DNA from: Candidatus Gastranaerophilales bacterium
GTDB lineage: Bacteria > Cyanobacteriota > Vampirovibrionia > Gastranaerophilales > Gastranaerophilaceae
Direction: 5' to 3'
Assembly (NCBI GenBank): GCA_910586855.1
Contig: CAJUJH010000002.1
Location: 248,001 to 312,000 of the forward strand
Length of the DNA: 64,000 bases
Shown here in pieces: positions 53,307 to 62,693 of the stretch. The notes beneath the pieces were generated by a model. The model worked only from the letters and a program-made list of their open reading frames with translations. It was not told the DNA's origin and searched no databases. Made by a program: the position numbers and the translations under genes. How positions within the stretch are numbered: position 1 is the stretch's first letter; the number at the start of each line of letters is the position of its first letter.

Positions 53307-54188
53307 GTGCCCAAGATTTCAGTCATAACGCCTGCTTACAATAGGGCTGATATGTTAAAAGAAACAATAGAGAGTGTTTTAGCCCAAACGTATGAAGATT
53401 TTGAATACATAATTGTGGATGATGGCTCAACAGATGCTACAAAGGAACTTGTTACAAGATATTTAGATGATTCAAGAGTTGAATATTTTTACCATGAAAA
53501 TATTGGAGAACCCAAGACCGTAAACCGCGGGTATAGCTTATCAAAAGGGGAATATACGATTGTTGTAAATTCTGATGACCCTTTATATGATAAAGATTAT
53601 TTTAAAAAAGCGGTTGAAACTTTTGAAACAGAGACTGATATTTTGGCTGTTTATCCAAATTGGGTTGAAATTGATGAAAATTCAAATGAACTAAGTAAGG
53701 TAAAGGATAAGCAGTTTGATTTTTTAGGGCTTTCAGTAACAGGCGGGCTGATGATTGGACCCGGTATGATAATTAAACACAGTGCACTTGAGGCTATCGG
53801 TTTTCGTGATGAATCTGTGAAATACACTGGTGATTTATCCATCACTTTTCAAATCGCAAGGCTTGGCAGAATAAAACATCTTGAAATATTTGGTGCAACA
53901 CACAGGCGCCATAAAGGATGCCTTCAAAATACAGCACCTCAGGAAGATATTGCAAAAGAACTTTTAGAATTGTATTTAAAAGTATTTAGGGATGATAAAA
54001 GAAATATTCCGCCTGAAATATTAAGACATAGAAAGAAAATATTAAAAACCGCACTTTATATGTACTGCGCTTATGCTAAAAACCCTCTCAAATATTCGGA
54101 TTTGTTTTGTTATAAAGCATTATTTAATGACGTTTTTGACAAGATTTATTTTTATTTTTCAATGAAAAAAAGAGGATATGCAGCATAA
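53307..54188 (+). CDS. Family 2 glycosyltransferase
   Basis: A 293-residue protein starting with GTG directly after the previous stop (TAAGTG), GAGGAA as RBS. It has ISVITPAYNRADMLKETIES, IIVDDGSTDATK and VVNSDDPLYD (DxD region), then SVKYTGDLSITFQIARLG. It closely resembles the GT2 half of the fusion protein at the right edge (same PAYNRA/PTFNRA start and GEPKTVNRGY/GEAETVNLGW loop). No C-terminal tail motif. Confidence 0.88.
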   Translation: MPKISVITPAYNRADMLKETIESVLAQTYEDFEYIIVDDGSTDATKELVTRYLDDSRVEYFYHENIGEPKTVNRGYSLSKGEYTIVVNSDDPLYDKDYFKKAVETFETETDILAVYPNWVEIDENSNELSKVKDKQFDFLGLSVTGGLMIGPGMIIKHSALEAIGFRDESVKYTGDLSITFQIARLGRIKHLEIFGATHRRHKGCLQNTAPQEDIAKELLELYLKVFRDDKRNIPPEILRHRKKILKTALYMYCAYAKNPLKYSDLFCYKALFNDVFDKIYFYFSMKKRGYAA

Positions 54189-54281
54189 GGTTTGAAAATA
54201 AACTTTACATATTGATATGCAAAGTAGCATAAAAAAAGCCTTTGCTGTAGAATTTAATAAAGTATTAAAGAAAATGGATTT

Positions 54282-55154
54282 ATGAATATTAAGTATTATA
54301 GTAGAGAAGAAATAGTAGAAGCTTGCGAAGGATTTATAAATCCCTGCAATATACTTGTAGACGTTGGGTGCGGGATTCGTCCTTATATTTATTCAAATAG
54401 CAAGTTTCATGTTTGTATTGAACCATTTAAAGAATATATCAATATTGCAAAGTCTGTATTTAAAGATTTGAATATGTTGTTTTTAAATAATTATGCATTG
54501 GAGGGATTGAGACAATTTCCTGATAAATCTGTTGATACTGTTATAATGATTGATTTAATTGAACATCTTACCAAAGAAGATGGGTATGCATTATTACAGG
54601 AAGCAGATAGAATCACAAAAAAACAAATTGTGGTATTTACCCCTTTAGGGTATTTGTCAAATCATAGAGAAGGCAATGATGCCTGGGGTTTAAACGGACA
54701 AGAAATGCAGGAGCATAAATCCGGGTGGCTTCCTGAAGATTTTGGTGAGGATTGGGAATTTCACATATGTAAGGATTATCATATTATTGATGATATAAAT
54801 ATATCAAAAGAAAGAACTCATGGATGTCTTTGGGCAGTAAAAAATAAAAATATTAAAGATGAATTGGATTCCAAAACGCCGGAGTTTGTTGTTGCGGCTT
54901 CTGAATTTATAAAAGAAATGCAAACAAAAAAAATGACTGAAAGGTTTGCAAGATTTGCACCCAAATATGTTAAAGAACTTTTTGTGTATAAAATTAAAAA
55001 AATATTGATTAATTGTAATTTATCTAAAAAAATAAGAAAAATCAAAAGAAATGAAATTGCAAACAGATTTGAATATATTAAAAAATATTATACAAGTCTT
55101 GCTTTTGGGCTTGAAATTGAAAACCCGAATTTAATTACCCCCCCCCCCCAATAA
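54282..55154 (+). CDS. Class I SAM-dependent methyltransferase with poly-C 3' end
   Basis: A 290-residue protein. Motif I is NILVDVGCGIRPYIYS (about 23-38), with VDTVIMIDLIEHLTKEDG as motif IV/V region. The last 130 residues are basic and helical. The gene ends in a C12 tract (55138-55149), giving ITPPPQ-stop. One base more would add about 35 residues; one less would give only PNKK-stop. Probably a sugar methyltransferase; the substrate is unknown. Confidence 0.82.
   Translation: MNIKYYSREEIVEACEGFINPCNILVDVGCGIRPYIYSNSKFHVCIEPFKEYINIAKSVFKDLNMLFLNNYALEGLRQFPDKSVDTVIMIDLIEHLTKEDGYALLQEADRITKKQIVVFTPLGYLSNHREGNDAWGLNGQEMQEHKSGWLPEDFGEDWEFHICKDYHIIDDINISKERTHGCLWAVKNKNIKDELDSKTPEFVVAASEFIKEMQTKKMTERFARFAPKYVKELFVYKIKKILINCNLSKKIRKIKRNEIANRFEYIKKYYTSLAFGLEIENPNLITPPPQ
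55138..55149. repeat. C12 homopolymer tract, candidate phase-variation site
   Basis: Twelve Cs within the last codons of the methyltransferase gene, in otherwise AT-rich DNA. Length change by one base shifts the frame of the protein end. Confidence 0.85.
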
Positions 55155-55199
55155 GAAATAGTCTTTTTAATTTTAAAAAATTCAATATTAAAATGTTTC

Positions 55200-55240
55200 A
55201 AACTTCCTTTGGATTTAATTTTTCAAAGGAAGTTTTGCTG
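55200..55240 (+). terminator. Terminator-like hairpin, first copy of a repeated element
   Basis: An 11-bp stem AACTTCCTTTG/CAAAGGAAGTT (55201-55211 and 55224-55234) with a 12-base loop, followed by TTGCTGTGTTTAAAAA. The right arm and following bases recur at 57809-57836. Confidence 0.7.
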
Positions 55241-55279
55241 TGTTTAAAAACAATTTAAGAATCAACAAGGAGATAAGCA

Positions 55280-55852
55280 ATGGGAATTTTTGAATTTTTA
55301 AATAAAGATAAAAAACAAGATATTTCGCTGTCTATTGTAAAATGTGCACAACTACCACAAGCAGAGTATTTAAAGACCTTAATTGAGACCTGTGGTTATA
55401 AAAAATATTTAGAATTAGGTGTGTATTTCGGGACTACTTATAATTATGTGAAAAAATATTGTGAAGTTGCCCATGCTGTAGATATTGAATTTAAAGATTT
55501 TATCAATAAAGACAGCTTTTTTCATATGACAACTGATGAGTTTTTTAAACAAAATAAAAACATGTATGATTTGATATTTATTGATGCTTGTCATGAATTT
55601 GGACAGGTAAAAAAAGATTTTGATAATTCTTTAAAAGTCTTAAATCCTGGCGGAGTTATTGTATTGCATGATACCGACCCATATTGTATTGAATATACTG
55701 CGAAAAACAGGTGTTCCGATTGTTATAAAATGAACAATTATTTAAGTCAAATTAAAGAGGTAAACTACTTAACTCTACCAATGACTGAAACAGGACTATC
55801 ACTAGTTCAAAGAAAATGTGATTTACGGCATATAAAATTTTGTAAAGATTAG
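55280..55852 (+). CDS. Class I methyltransferase (Methyltransf_24-like)
   Basis: A 190-residue protein: YLELGVYFGTTYNYV (motif I, about 43-57), AVDIEFKDFIN, DLIFIDACHEFGQVKKDFDN (motif IV, about 97-116), LNPGGVIVLHDTDPY. Such small enzymes methylate sugars or tailor glycans. AAGGAG lies 6 bases before the ATG. First gene of a three-gene cassette bracketed by the repeated hairpins. Confidence 0.82.
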   Translation: MGIFEFLNKDKKQDISLSIVKCAQLPQAEYLKTLIETCGYKKYLELGVYFGTTYNYVKKYCEVAHAVDIEFKDFINKDSFFHMTTDEFFKQNKNMYDLIFIDACHEFGQVKKDFDNSLKVLNPGGVIVLHDTDPYCIEYTAKNRCSDCYKMNNYLSQIKEVNYLTLPMTETGLSLVQRKCDLRHIKFCKD

Positions 55853-55863
55853 GGGATTATTGA

Positions 55864-56700
55864 ATGATATATCTTAATTGTGAAGTAAAAAGCGGACTTG
55901 GGGAAGATACCTTTTGGACGTGGTTTGAAAGAGAATTTAAAGATGGCTGTTGTTTTGAAGTGCCAAAAAAATTGAATGATGATGACATATTACTTCGTTA
56001 TTCTACACTCGGGTTTTTACCTATTGAAGGTAAACAAATAGCATATTGTCTTGAGCTTTTGCCGCAAATGAAAGAGCTTTTCGGGCTTGATATGTGGGAT
56101 GAAAAATTAAAGAAGGTCAATGAATGTGCAAGATATTCAACATATCGTGTTGTTGCAACAGAAGAATCCGTGAAAGATTATGAAAAATACGGCGCTGTTG
56201 ATGTTATTCCAATTGGTGTGGATACAGAAGTTTATAAACCCCTCAATGATAAAGAAAATTTAAGAAAGAAATACAATCTTCCTCTTGATAAAAAAATAGC
56301 AGCTTGGATTGGAACTTGTCATCCTATGAAAGGCTATGACAGACTTTTGCAATATGCTGCAGATAATCCCGATATACATTTTATTGCAATTTGGAAATGG
56401 GAGATGGAAGCAACAAGAATGGAAGGTGCGTCCAATTTTGTGCAAATTCCGCAGGTGCAAATTAATGAATTGTTGAATGCTGCAGATTTCTTTATTTCAA
56501 CGAGCTATTTAAATTCATTCTATATGGCAGAATGGGAAGCTATGGCATCAGATATCCCATTTGTGCTTCTTGGTGATAACAAAAGAGAATTTATTCCTCA
56601 GGAACATCCAAGAAATGATATTTTTGAAAAAGGTTGGGATAGAGCTTCTTGCAAAAAGAAATGGGAAAAATATTTTTCTGAAAGAGGTGTAAAATGGTAA
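55864..56700 (+). CDS. Short GT4-like glycosyltransferase
   Basis: A 278-residue protein: small N-terminal part (GLGEDTFWTWFEREF), then VIPIGVDTEVYKPLNDKENL, IAAWIGTCHPMKGYDRLLQ and FISTSYLNSFYMAEWEAMAS (E-x7-E-like). It is shorter than the usual 350-400 residues, the acceptor half being reduced. It overlaps the next gene by 7 bases. Confidence 0.8.
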   Translation: MIYLNCEVKSGLGEDTFWTWFEREFKDGCCFEVPKKLNDDDILLRYSTLGFLPIEGKQIAYCLELLPQMKELFGLDMWDEKLKKVNECARYSTYRVVATEESVKDYEKYGAVDVIPIGVDTEVYKPLNDKENLRKKYNLPLDKKIAAWIGTCHPMKGYDRLLQYAADNPDIHFIAIWKWEMEATRMEGASNFVQIPQVQINELLNAADFFISTSYLNSFYMAEWEAMASDIPFVLLGDNKREFIPQEHPRNDIFEKGWDRASCKKKWEKYFSERGVKW

Positions 56701-57713
56701 GAATTTCAATAATCTGCCTAATTTATAAATCAATAAAGCTTATGGATGCGGTTTATGAATCTGCTATGAAATATACCCCAATGTTAAGAAATGGCGAAGC
56801 CGAGTTTATATTTGTTGCAAATGACCCTACAGATAGTGTTGTTAAGCATTTGGTAGAGAAAAAGTATAATTTTGTAATTAATAGAAATAAACACTATACG
56901 GAAGAAGAACTTTTCCAAATGGGATATGGTGTGCCTGAATATATTAACAGAGTTTACAAAGGATACAATCAAGGTATTTTGCAAGCCAAAGGGGATAGAA
57001 TTGTTTTGATTAATTCCGATAATTTCTTTTCACCGGATTGGCTTGAAAATTTACTAAAGTATTCAAGCTTTAAAAAGGTTATAACAAGTCAGCTTATTGA
57101 AAGATGTCATGAAAAGTTCAGCGTTTTTCCGGGCGCCATAGAACATAATTTTGGTGATTGTGTTGAGAATTTTAAAGAGAATGAATTTGTTGATTTTACA
57201 TACAAGGTAAGAAAAACTGGTCTCAAAAAAGACGGTGCATATATGCCGGCTTTAATGTACCGCGATGCTGCAATATATGCAGGTTTGTATCCTGAAGGTA
57301 ATATTGCAGGGGAAACCAAAGAAGAAATAGTGCGGTTTGGTGATGAAAAATTTTATGACAAACTTAGTGATATGGGTATAGAACATTACACGGCACTTGA
57401 TAGTATTGTATACCATTTAAAAGAGGGTGAAAGAGAAGCCGAAGGAGAAACTTGCGGCGCTGTAGATTTTGATATTTCAAAATATGAGGTAAAACCATAC
57501 AATAAACTCCCTGTTCAAGAATACAAACCTTTTGTTCTTAATCTCACTCCTACGGTAGAACATGATTGCATTATAGATAAACTTACAGATAAATATAAAA
57601 TAAAAGTAATTAAAGAGGGCAAATATCCTAATATTTGGCGCAGGGAAAAAATTGGCGACAGGCGCATTGTGACTATATTTAATCTTATAAAGATTAAATA
57701 TAGGAAAAACTAA
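56694..57713 (+). CDS. Family 2-like glycosyltransferase
   Basis: A 339-residue protein starting MVRISIICLIYKSIKLMDAV, with AEFIFVANDPTDSVVKHL, GDRIVLINSDNFFSPDWLE (DxD-like DNF) and a FGDEKFYDKLSDMGIEHY region. It ends DRRIVTIFNLIKIKYRKN, another form of the recurring tail. Last gene of the hairpin-bracketed cassette. Confidence 0.8.
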   Translation: MVRISIICLIYKSIKLMDAVYESAMKYTPMLRNGEAEFIFVANDPTDSVVKHLVEKKYNFVINRNKHYTEEELFQMGYGVPEYINRVYKGYNQGILQAKGDRIVLINSDNFFSPDWLENLLKYSSFKKVITSQLIERCHEKFSVFPGAIEHNFGDCVENFKENEFVDFTYKVRKTGLKKDGAYMPALMYRDAAIYAGLYPEGNIAGETKEEIVRFGDEKFYDKLSDMGIEHYTALDSIVYHLKEGEREAEGETCGAVDFDISKYEVKPYNKLPVQEYKPFVLNLTPTVEHDCIIDKLTDKYKIKVIKEGKYPNIWRREKIGDRRIVTIFNLIKIKYRKN

Positions 57714-57776
57714 AATTTAATCCTCTCCAAAATAATTAAGTTTGTCAAATATAGTTTAAATATAAACAATATAATA

Positions 57777-57836
57777 AAACTTCCTTTAATTTTGAATGTT
57801 TTAGAACTCAAAGGAAGCTTTATTGTGCTTAAAAAT
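57777..57836 (+). terminator. Terminator-like hairpin, second copy of the repeated element
   Basis: CTTCCTTT (57780-57787) pairs with AAAGGAAG (57810-57817); the following CTTTATTGTGCTTAAAAA matches the first copy with a few changes. Confidence 0.6.
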
Positions 57837-57900
57837 ATAAAACTAAATATTTTGATTATATTTTTCTAAATATGTAGATCTAAGACTTCTAGATTGTTTG

Positions 57901-58041
57901 GTTATTTTTTTTGATAAGACACTTCCTGATATTATGGTTCAAAAAATAAAAAAGGAATATGACAGTTATCTTGAAATGGTTAGGAAAAAATTAGATAAGC
58001 TTCAAAATAATCCGACTTATGGGGCGCAAAAATGTAGATAA
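57901..58041 (+). pseudogene. Possible gene remnant in the 57.7-58.1 kb gap
   Basis: A frame open from 57901 to TAA 58041 reads FFDKTLPDIMVQKIKKEYDS and continues YLEMVRKKLDKLQNNPTYGA; the only ATG (57934) gives 35 residues and has no RBS. It looks like the 3' end of a lost gene. No family recognised. The rest of 57837-58141 is AT-rich without a gene. Confidence 0.35.
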
Positions 58042-58141
58042 GTATTTTAGTGATAAAGCTTTCATGGCTGAATATAAATTATAATTTTGTGCTACAATTG
58101 AATCTAAATGATGGATTTTTAAACATGATAAAGGTAATATA

Positions 58142-59863
58142 ATGTCTGATGTATTTAACCCTCTTGTATCAATTATAATACCTGTCTATAACGGCTCGAA
58201 CTATGTTAAAGAAGCAATAGACAGTGCTTTAGCACAAACTTATAAAAATATTGAAGTTATTGTTGTTAATGATGGCTCTACTGATAATACTGAAAAAATT
58301 GTAAAAAGCTATGGCGACAAAATACGATATTTCTATAAAGAAAATGGCGGAGTTGCAAGTGCCTTAAATCTTGCAATTGAAAATTCAAAAGGCGAATATA
58401 TATCTTGGCTTTCCCATGATGATGTATATTATCCAAATAAAATACAAAAACAAGTTGGGCTTCTTGCAGAAATGGAAGACAAGAATACAATACTGTATTC
58501 AAATTATCAAACAATAAATGCACGAGGAAAGAAATTAAGAGCAACTTGTTTTCATAAGCAGCATTTTGTTAAAAAACTAAACAACCCTTTATATCCCATT
58601 TTAAATGGACTTATACATGGATGTAGTCTACTGCTGCCAAGGCAAATGTTTGTTAAGCATGGGTATTTTAATACCGAATTAAAATGTACCCAGGATTATG
58701 ATTTTTGGTATAAAGTTTTTCCTAGTTTTAATGTTGTATATATGTCAGATGTGTTGATAAAATCTAGAGTGCATAAAAATCAAGATTCAAAAAAGCATGT
58801 TAATAATTCAAATGAATGTGATAAACTTTGGATAAAAATGTTATCAGAATTGAAAGAACAACAAATTCGGCAAATATCTGATTCGTTATTGGAATTTTAT
58901 AAAAATGAATATAAAATTTGTCATAATGCTGGATATTTTGGTGCTGCAGATTATATAAAAGCACTTATTCAAGAAAATGTAAATGATTTTAATACTTCTG
59001 ATTATAAAGTCAGTGTTATTATACCTTTTTTTAATAGAATTACATATACTGTAGAGGCAATTGAGAGTGTATTGGCACAGACGCACAAAAATATAGAAAT
59101 TATTTTAGTAAATGATGCTTCAACAGAGGATATTGCTCCTATTTTGAATTATGCAGATGAATATTCATTTGTTAAATTATTTTGTAATGATAAAAATATG
59201 GGTGCCCACTTTTCAAGAAATATTGGAGTTAAGAACTCAACTGGTGATTATATAGCATTTCTTGATTCAGATGATCTTTGGGAAGAAAGAAAGCTTGAAG
59301 TGCAGCTTTCTTATATGCTTAAAAATGATTGGAATGCTACATATATGTCCTATAATTGTGTAAATAATGATGTTGGCACACTTGAAATAAAGGGGATAAA
59401 ATTAAAAACTTTTGAATTGCCAAAAATTATCACTGGTTGCAGTATTGCAACACCAACTGTCATGTTAAAAAAAGATATATTTGATCATCTAATTGATATT
59501 CCTTTGAATATTAAATATGGTGAGGATGTATGTCTTTGGATAAAGATTGCAGAAAAGAATACTTTTTATGGAATTGATGAGTATTTAGTAAATGTTCGTG
59601 TTAATTCTAATTCAACAATAAATGACTGGCATAAATTTTCAACAGGTATACTTAATATTGCACAATTTATTCTGCAACAAGATTATAGTAAATTCTATCA
59701 AGAAGAAATATATAATCTGATTAAAGTATTACAATTAAAACAAGAAACTACTATGAAAGACGTAATTGTTAAAAAAATATATCGTATAACATTGCGTCCA
59801 ATATTAAAGTTGATGTATGGTAAAAAAGTAGTAAAGCAACGTTTTGACAAAGTATTTATATAA
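58142..59863 (+). CDS. Tandem double GT2 glycosyltransferase
   Basis: A 573-residue protein with two GT-A domains. The first (about 8-240) has VSIIIPVYNGSNYVKEAIDS, VVNDGSTDNTEK and WLSHDDVYYP; the second (about 285-510) has VSVIIPFFNRITYTVEAIES, LVNDASTEDIA and AFLDSDDLWEERK. Both metal motifs look intact, so it may add two sugars or alternate two linkages. AAAGG precedes the ATG. It lies alone, with no close gene on either side. Confidence 0.88.
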   Translation: MSDVFNPLVSIIIPVYNGSNYVKEAIDSALAQTYKNIEVIVVNDGSTDNTEKIVKSYGDKIRYFYKENGGVASALNLAIENSKGEYISWLSHDDVYYPNKIQKQVGLLAEMEDKNTILYSNYQTINARGKKLRATCFHKQHFVKKLNNPLYPILNGLIHGCSLLLPRQMFVKHGYFNTELKCTQDYDFWYKVFPSFNVVYMSDVLIKSRVHKNQDSKKHVNNSNECDKLWIKMLSELKEQQIRQISDSLLEFYKNEYKICHNAGYFGAADYIKALIQENVNDFNTSDYKVSVIIPFFNRITYTVEAIESVLAQTHKNIEIILVNDASTEDIAPILNYADEYSFVKLFCNDKNMGAHFSRNIGVKNSTGDYIAFLDSDDLWEERKLEVQLSYMLKNDWNATYMSYNCVNNDVGTLEIKGIKLKTFELPKIITGCSIATPTVMLKKDIFDHLIDIPLNIKYGEDVCLWIKIAEKNTFYGIDEYLVNVRVNSNSTINDWHKFSTGILNIAQFILQQDYSKFYQEEIYNLIKVLQLKQETTMKDVIVKKIYRITLRPILKLMYGKKVVKQRFDKVFI

Positions 59864-59924
59864 AAGTATTCCAAAGCAGACCACAAGTATTGCATTATAG
59901 TTTTTTTATTTTACAATCAATGTA

Positions 59925-60110
59925 ATGGGTTATGTAGACCCTAAACAGAAGCCAGCTATCTGGAATAAAGATATTTTAGATAAAAGCAATGTGGAAAATC
60001 TGATAGTTTTGAACTTTTGGTTCAAACTAAATGATTATCTGGAATTATGTTTAGTTAGGAGAAAAGATGTCGGTCTTTGGTTTCAAGTGCCTGCAGATTG
60101 GCAATGCTGA
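59925..60110 (+). CDS. Doubtful small frame before the GT4 gene
   Basis: 61 codons starting MGYVDPKQKPAIWNKDILDK without an RBS and overlapping the GT4 gene by 44 bases in another frame. It may be a remnant of a gene fragment upstream of the duplicated GT4 module. Not a confident gene. Confidence 0.2.
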   Translation: MGYVDPKQKPAIWNKDILDKSNVENLIVLNFWFKLNDYLELCLVRRKDVGLWFQVPADWQC

Positions 60111-61419
60111 TTTAGTTGGAAACAAATTCAATGGGCATAATCTTTCAATTTATCTTCAAGAATATAATATAGAATCAAAACATCTTGTATCAAAAAAGCT
60201 TTCAAAAGCTCAAAATACTTATGTTTTACGGGTTAAAAAGGCTGAAAATTATACTGATGCCATTATAAAAGACAGATTATTTCTGGAAGCAGATATTGTT
60301 CATCTTCATCTTATCCACTGTACAGAGTTTAATATTAATTATCTTCCAATATTAACAAGACTAAAGCCAACCGTAATTACTTTGCACGAGCCATTTTTTA
60401 CAACCGGGCATTGTTTATACGCATTTAATTGTGATAAGTGGAAGAAGTTTTGTTTTGATTGTCCAAATTTAGATATTCCCTTAAAAACCGGTTTTGATTA
60501 TTCTTCGTATGATTTTTTAACCAAAAAACTTGCTATTCAAAATTCAAATATATCGGCAATTGTAGCCTCTGATTATATGGAGAATATTGTAAATAAGTCT
60601 CCAATCTGGTATGGTAAGAAAATTTATAAACTTCCGTTTGGAATTAATCAAGATGTTTTCAAACCGGCGTCAAACAAGGCTTTAGCTAAAAAACGACTTA
60701 GGATAGATGAAGATTCAATAGTTTTAATGTTTAGAGCGACAAAGAATGAATTTAAGGGCTTAGATTATATTAAAAGAGCACTTCATGGGCTTAAAACGGA
60801 TAAGAAAATTGTCATTTTGGCAGTTGAGAAAAAGGGTTTATTGAAAGAATTTAAACATAAATTTAAAATCAAAGAATATGGGTGGATATATGATGATGAA
60901 AAACTTGCAGAACTTTATCGGGCTGCAGATTTATTTTTAATGCCATCAAAACAAGAGGCTTTTGGGATGATGTCAATTGAGGCTATGAGTTCAGGAGTTC
61001 CTGTAGTATCTATAAAAGGAACTTCTCTTGAAAATATTACAAATTCTCCTGAGTGCGGGTTTTCTGTTGAGCCGGAGCAATTTTGTGAAACCCTGCAGAA
61101 ATTAATTAATAATCCTGCTCTAATAAAAGAAAAAGCCAGACTTTCTTTAGATTATGCAAGACAACACTATGGTAAAAAATCCTATGTTAAGGGTATGGTT
61201 GAAATTTATAAAGATGTAATTAGAAACCATTCCCAAACAGAAGAAGCAAAGCTTACTTTAGAACAGCTTAAAAAATATGCACCAAAAAATACCCGCACTA
61301 TAAATTCTACAAGAAAAAGAGATTTTATATATTCAAGGAAAAATATTGGAAATCAGGCTGTGACAACCATTTTTGGAATAAAGTTTAAAACAAAAATAAA
61401 AGACAAGGGGGCTGGATAA
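60067..61419 (+). CDS. Family 4 glycosyltransferase, paralogue of the right-edge fusion protein
   Basis: A 450-residue GT-B enzyme: FKCLQIGNADLVGNKFNGHN at the start, HLHLIHCTEFNINYLPILTR, a Cys-rich loop (NCDKWKKFCFDCPNLD), then GINQDVFKP, LMPSKQEAFGMMSIEAMSSG (E-x7-E). It ends TTIFGIKFKTKIKDK, the recurring tail. AGGAG at about 60057-60061 supports ATG 60067. Its N-terminal 160 residues match the GT4 half of the protein starting at 62677. Confidence 0.88.
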   Translation: MSVFGFKCLQIGNADLVGNKFNGHNLSIYLQEYNIESKHLVSKKLSKAQNTYVLRVKKAENYTDAIIKDRLFLEADIVHLHLIHCTEFNINYLPILTRLKPTVITLHEPFFTTGHCLYAFNCDKWKKFCFDCPNLDIPLKTGFDYSSYDFLTKKLAIQNSNISAIVASDYMENIVNKSPIWYGKKIYKLPFGINQDVFKPASNKALAKKRLRIDEDSIVLMFRATKNEFKGLDYIKRALHGLKTDKKIVILAVEKKGLLKEFKHKFKIKEYGWIYDDEKLAELYRAADLFLMPSKQEAFGMMSIEAMSSGVPVVSIKGTSLENITNSPECGFSVEPEQFCETLQKLINNPALIKEKARLSLDYARQHYGKKSYVKGMVEIYKDVIRNHSQTEEAKLTLEQLKKYAPKNTRTINSTRKRDFIYSRKNIGNQAVTTIFGIKFKTKIKDKGAG

Positions 61420-62693
61420 TGTCAAAATGGGAGAATCCAGGGAGAGAATTTGATGATTTGGGCTGTAATTTTATTCAAAATAAAGACATTCTAATAATTG
61501 GGGATGATGAAAATTGCAAAAGAGTACAAATGAGGTTCAAATTTTTAAATTCAGATATTAAAATGGAAACAAATCTGCCTCAATATAATGATAAAAATGG
61601 CTTTATAAGTAATGTCGATAAAATTTTATTCAGGCTGAAGCTAAGGAAATTTATAAAAATGCTGCCTTCAGATTGTACCTTGATTTTGGCGGATAATAAG
61701 GCTTGGATGAAGTTTGAAAAATACAGATATGTGTCAAAATGGCTTAAAAAAATTGGAAGGCAGCTTGGGCGCAAGATTTATGGCGAAGAAGAGTTTTTTA
61801 GAAATGACCTAAGTATTTATGCAGCATATGTAAAAGATTTAGTCTATTTTAGAGATACATCCTTTATATGTACAACGGTTTGCAATCTTAATTGCAAATC
61901 ATGTTTAAATTTAAATCCTTATTTTAAAAATAAATGTCACAGAAATATTGATGAATTAAAGAAAGATGTTGATGCATATTTTAAATGTGTTGATATGGTC
62001 GGAAGATTCCACATTTCAGGAGGAGAACCCCAGCTTTATCCTGATTTAGCGGAACTAATTTTGTATATTCATAATAATTATTCTTCAAAAATAGAGACGC
62101 TTGCAGTTGTTACAAACGGTACAATTATTCCAAGTGATAAATTATGTGAAACATTGAAATGCTGCAATGTTACGGTTGAAGTGGATGATTACAGGGAAAA
62201 TGTTCCAAAATTAAAAGAAACCTATCCAAAGGTTGTGCAAAAATTAAAACATTATGACATTATGCTGGAAGAGCTTACGGCAGGAGAGGTGTGGGAGTGG
62301 TTTGAAATTTTTCCTCCAAAAAATGTTATTGAAAATACAAAATCTGCAATTGAAAGATATACAAAATGCGGCAATCCATTTATGGGTTTAGCTAATCAAA
62401 AATTAAACAGCTGCTGCTACGCAGGTTTTGCTGAAACTGCAGGGCTTGTAAAACAAGGTGACGATGAATTTTTTGACCTGACAAGTTTTACACAGGAGAA
62501 GAAAAAAGAATTGGTTGAATTTAGGCTCCGGTTTAATAAGAAGGGGTATACAAATTTTTGCAGATATTGTAACGGTTTTCCTGCAATTAACCCAAATAGG
62601 GTAAAACCTGCAATTCAGGCTGAAAGTCTTATGGAATGGAATATTAATAGACCTTATGAAATGACGATGGCAATAGATGCTCAAAAATCCTAA
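61419..62693 (+). CDS. Radical SAM protein of the glycan cluster
   Basis: A 424-residue protein. Residues about 1-130 are a domain of unknown type. The radical SAM core begins with CNLNCKSC (CX3CX2C, about 152-159) and continues FHISGGEPQLYPDLAELI and LAVVTNGTIIP. The C-terminal part has further Cys (KCGNPF, SCCYAGF, NFCRYCNGF), suggesting a second iron-sulphur cluster as in SPASM-like proteins. The reaction is unknown; modification of a sugar or of a peptide/lipid carrier is possible. TAATG overlap with the GT4 gene. Confidence 0.85.
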   Translation: MSKWENPGREFDDLGCNFIQNKDILIIGDDENCKRVQMRFKFLNSDIKMETNLPQYNDKNGFISNVDKILFRLKLRKFIKMLPSDCTLILADNKAWMKFEKYRYVSKWLKKIGRQLGRKIYGEEEFFRNDLSIYAAYVKDLVYFRDTSFICTTVCNLNCKSCLNLNPYFKNKCHRNIDELKKDVDAYFKCVDMVGRFHISGGEPQLYPDLAELILYIHNNYSSKIETLAVVTNGTIIPSDKLCETLKCCNVTVEVDDYRENVPKLKETYPKVVQKLKHYDIMLEELTAGEVWEWFEIFPPKNVIENTKSAIERYTKCGNPFMGLANQKLNSCCYAGFAETAGLVKQGDDEFFDLTSFTQEKKKELVEFRLRFNKKGYTNFCRYCNGFPAINPNRVKPAIQAESLMEWNINRPYEMTMAIDAQKS

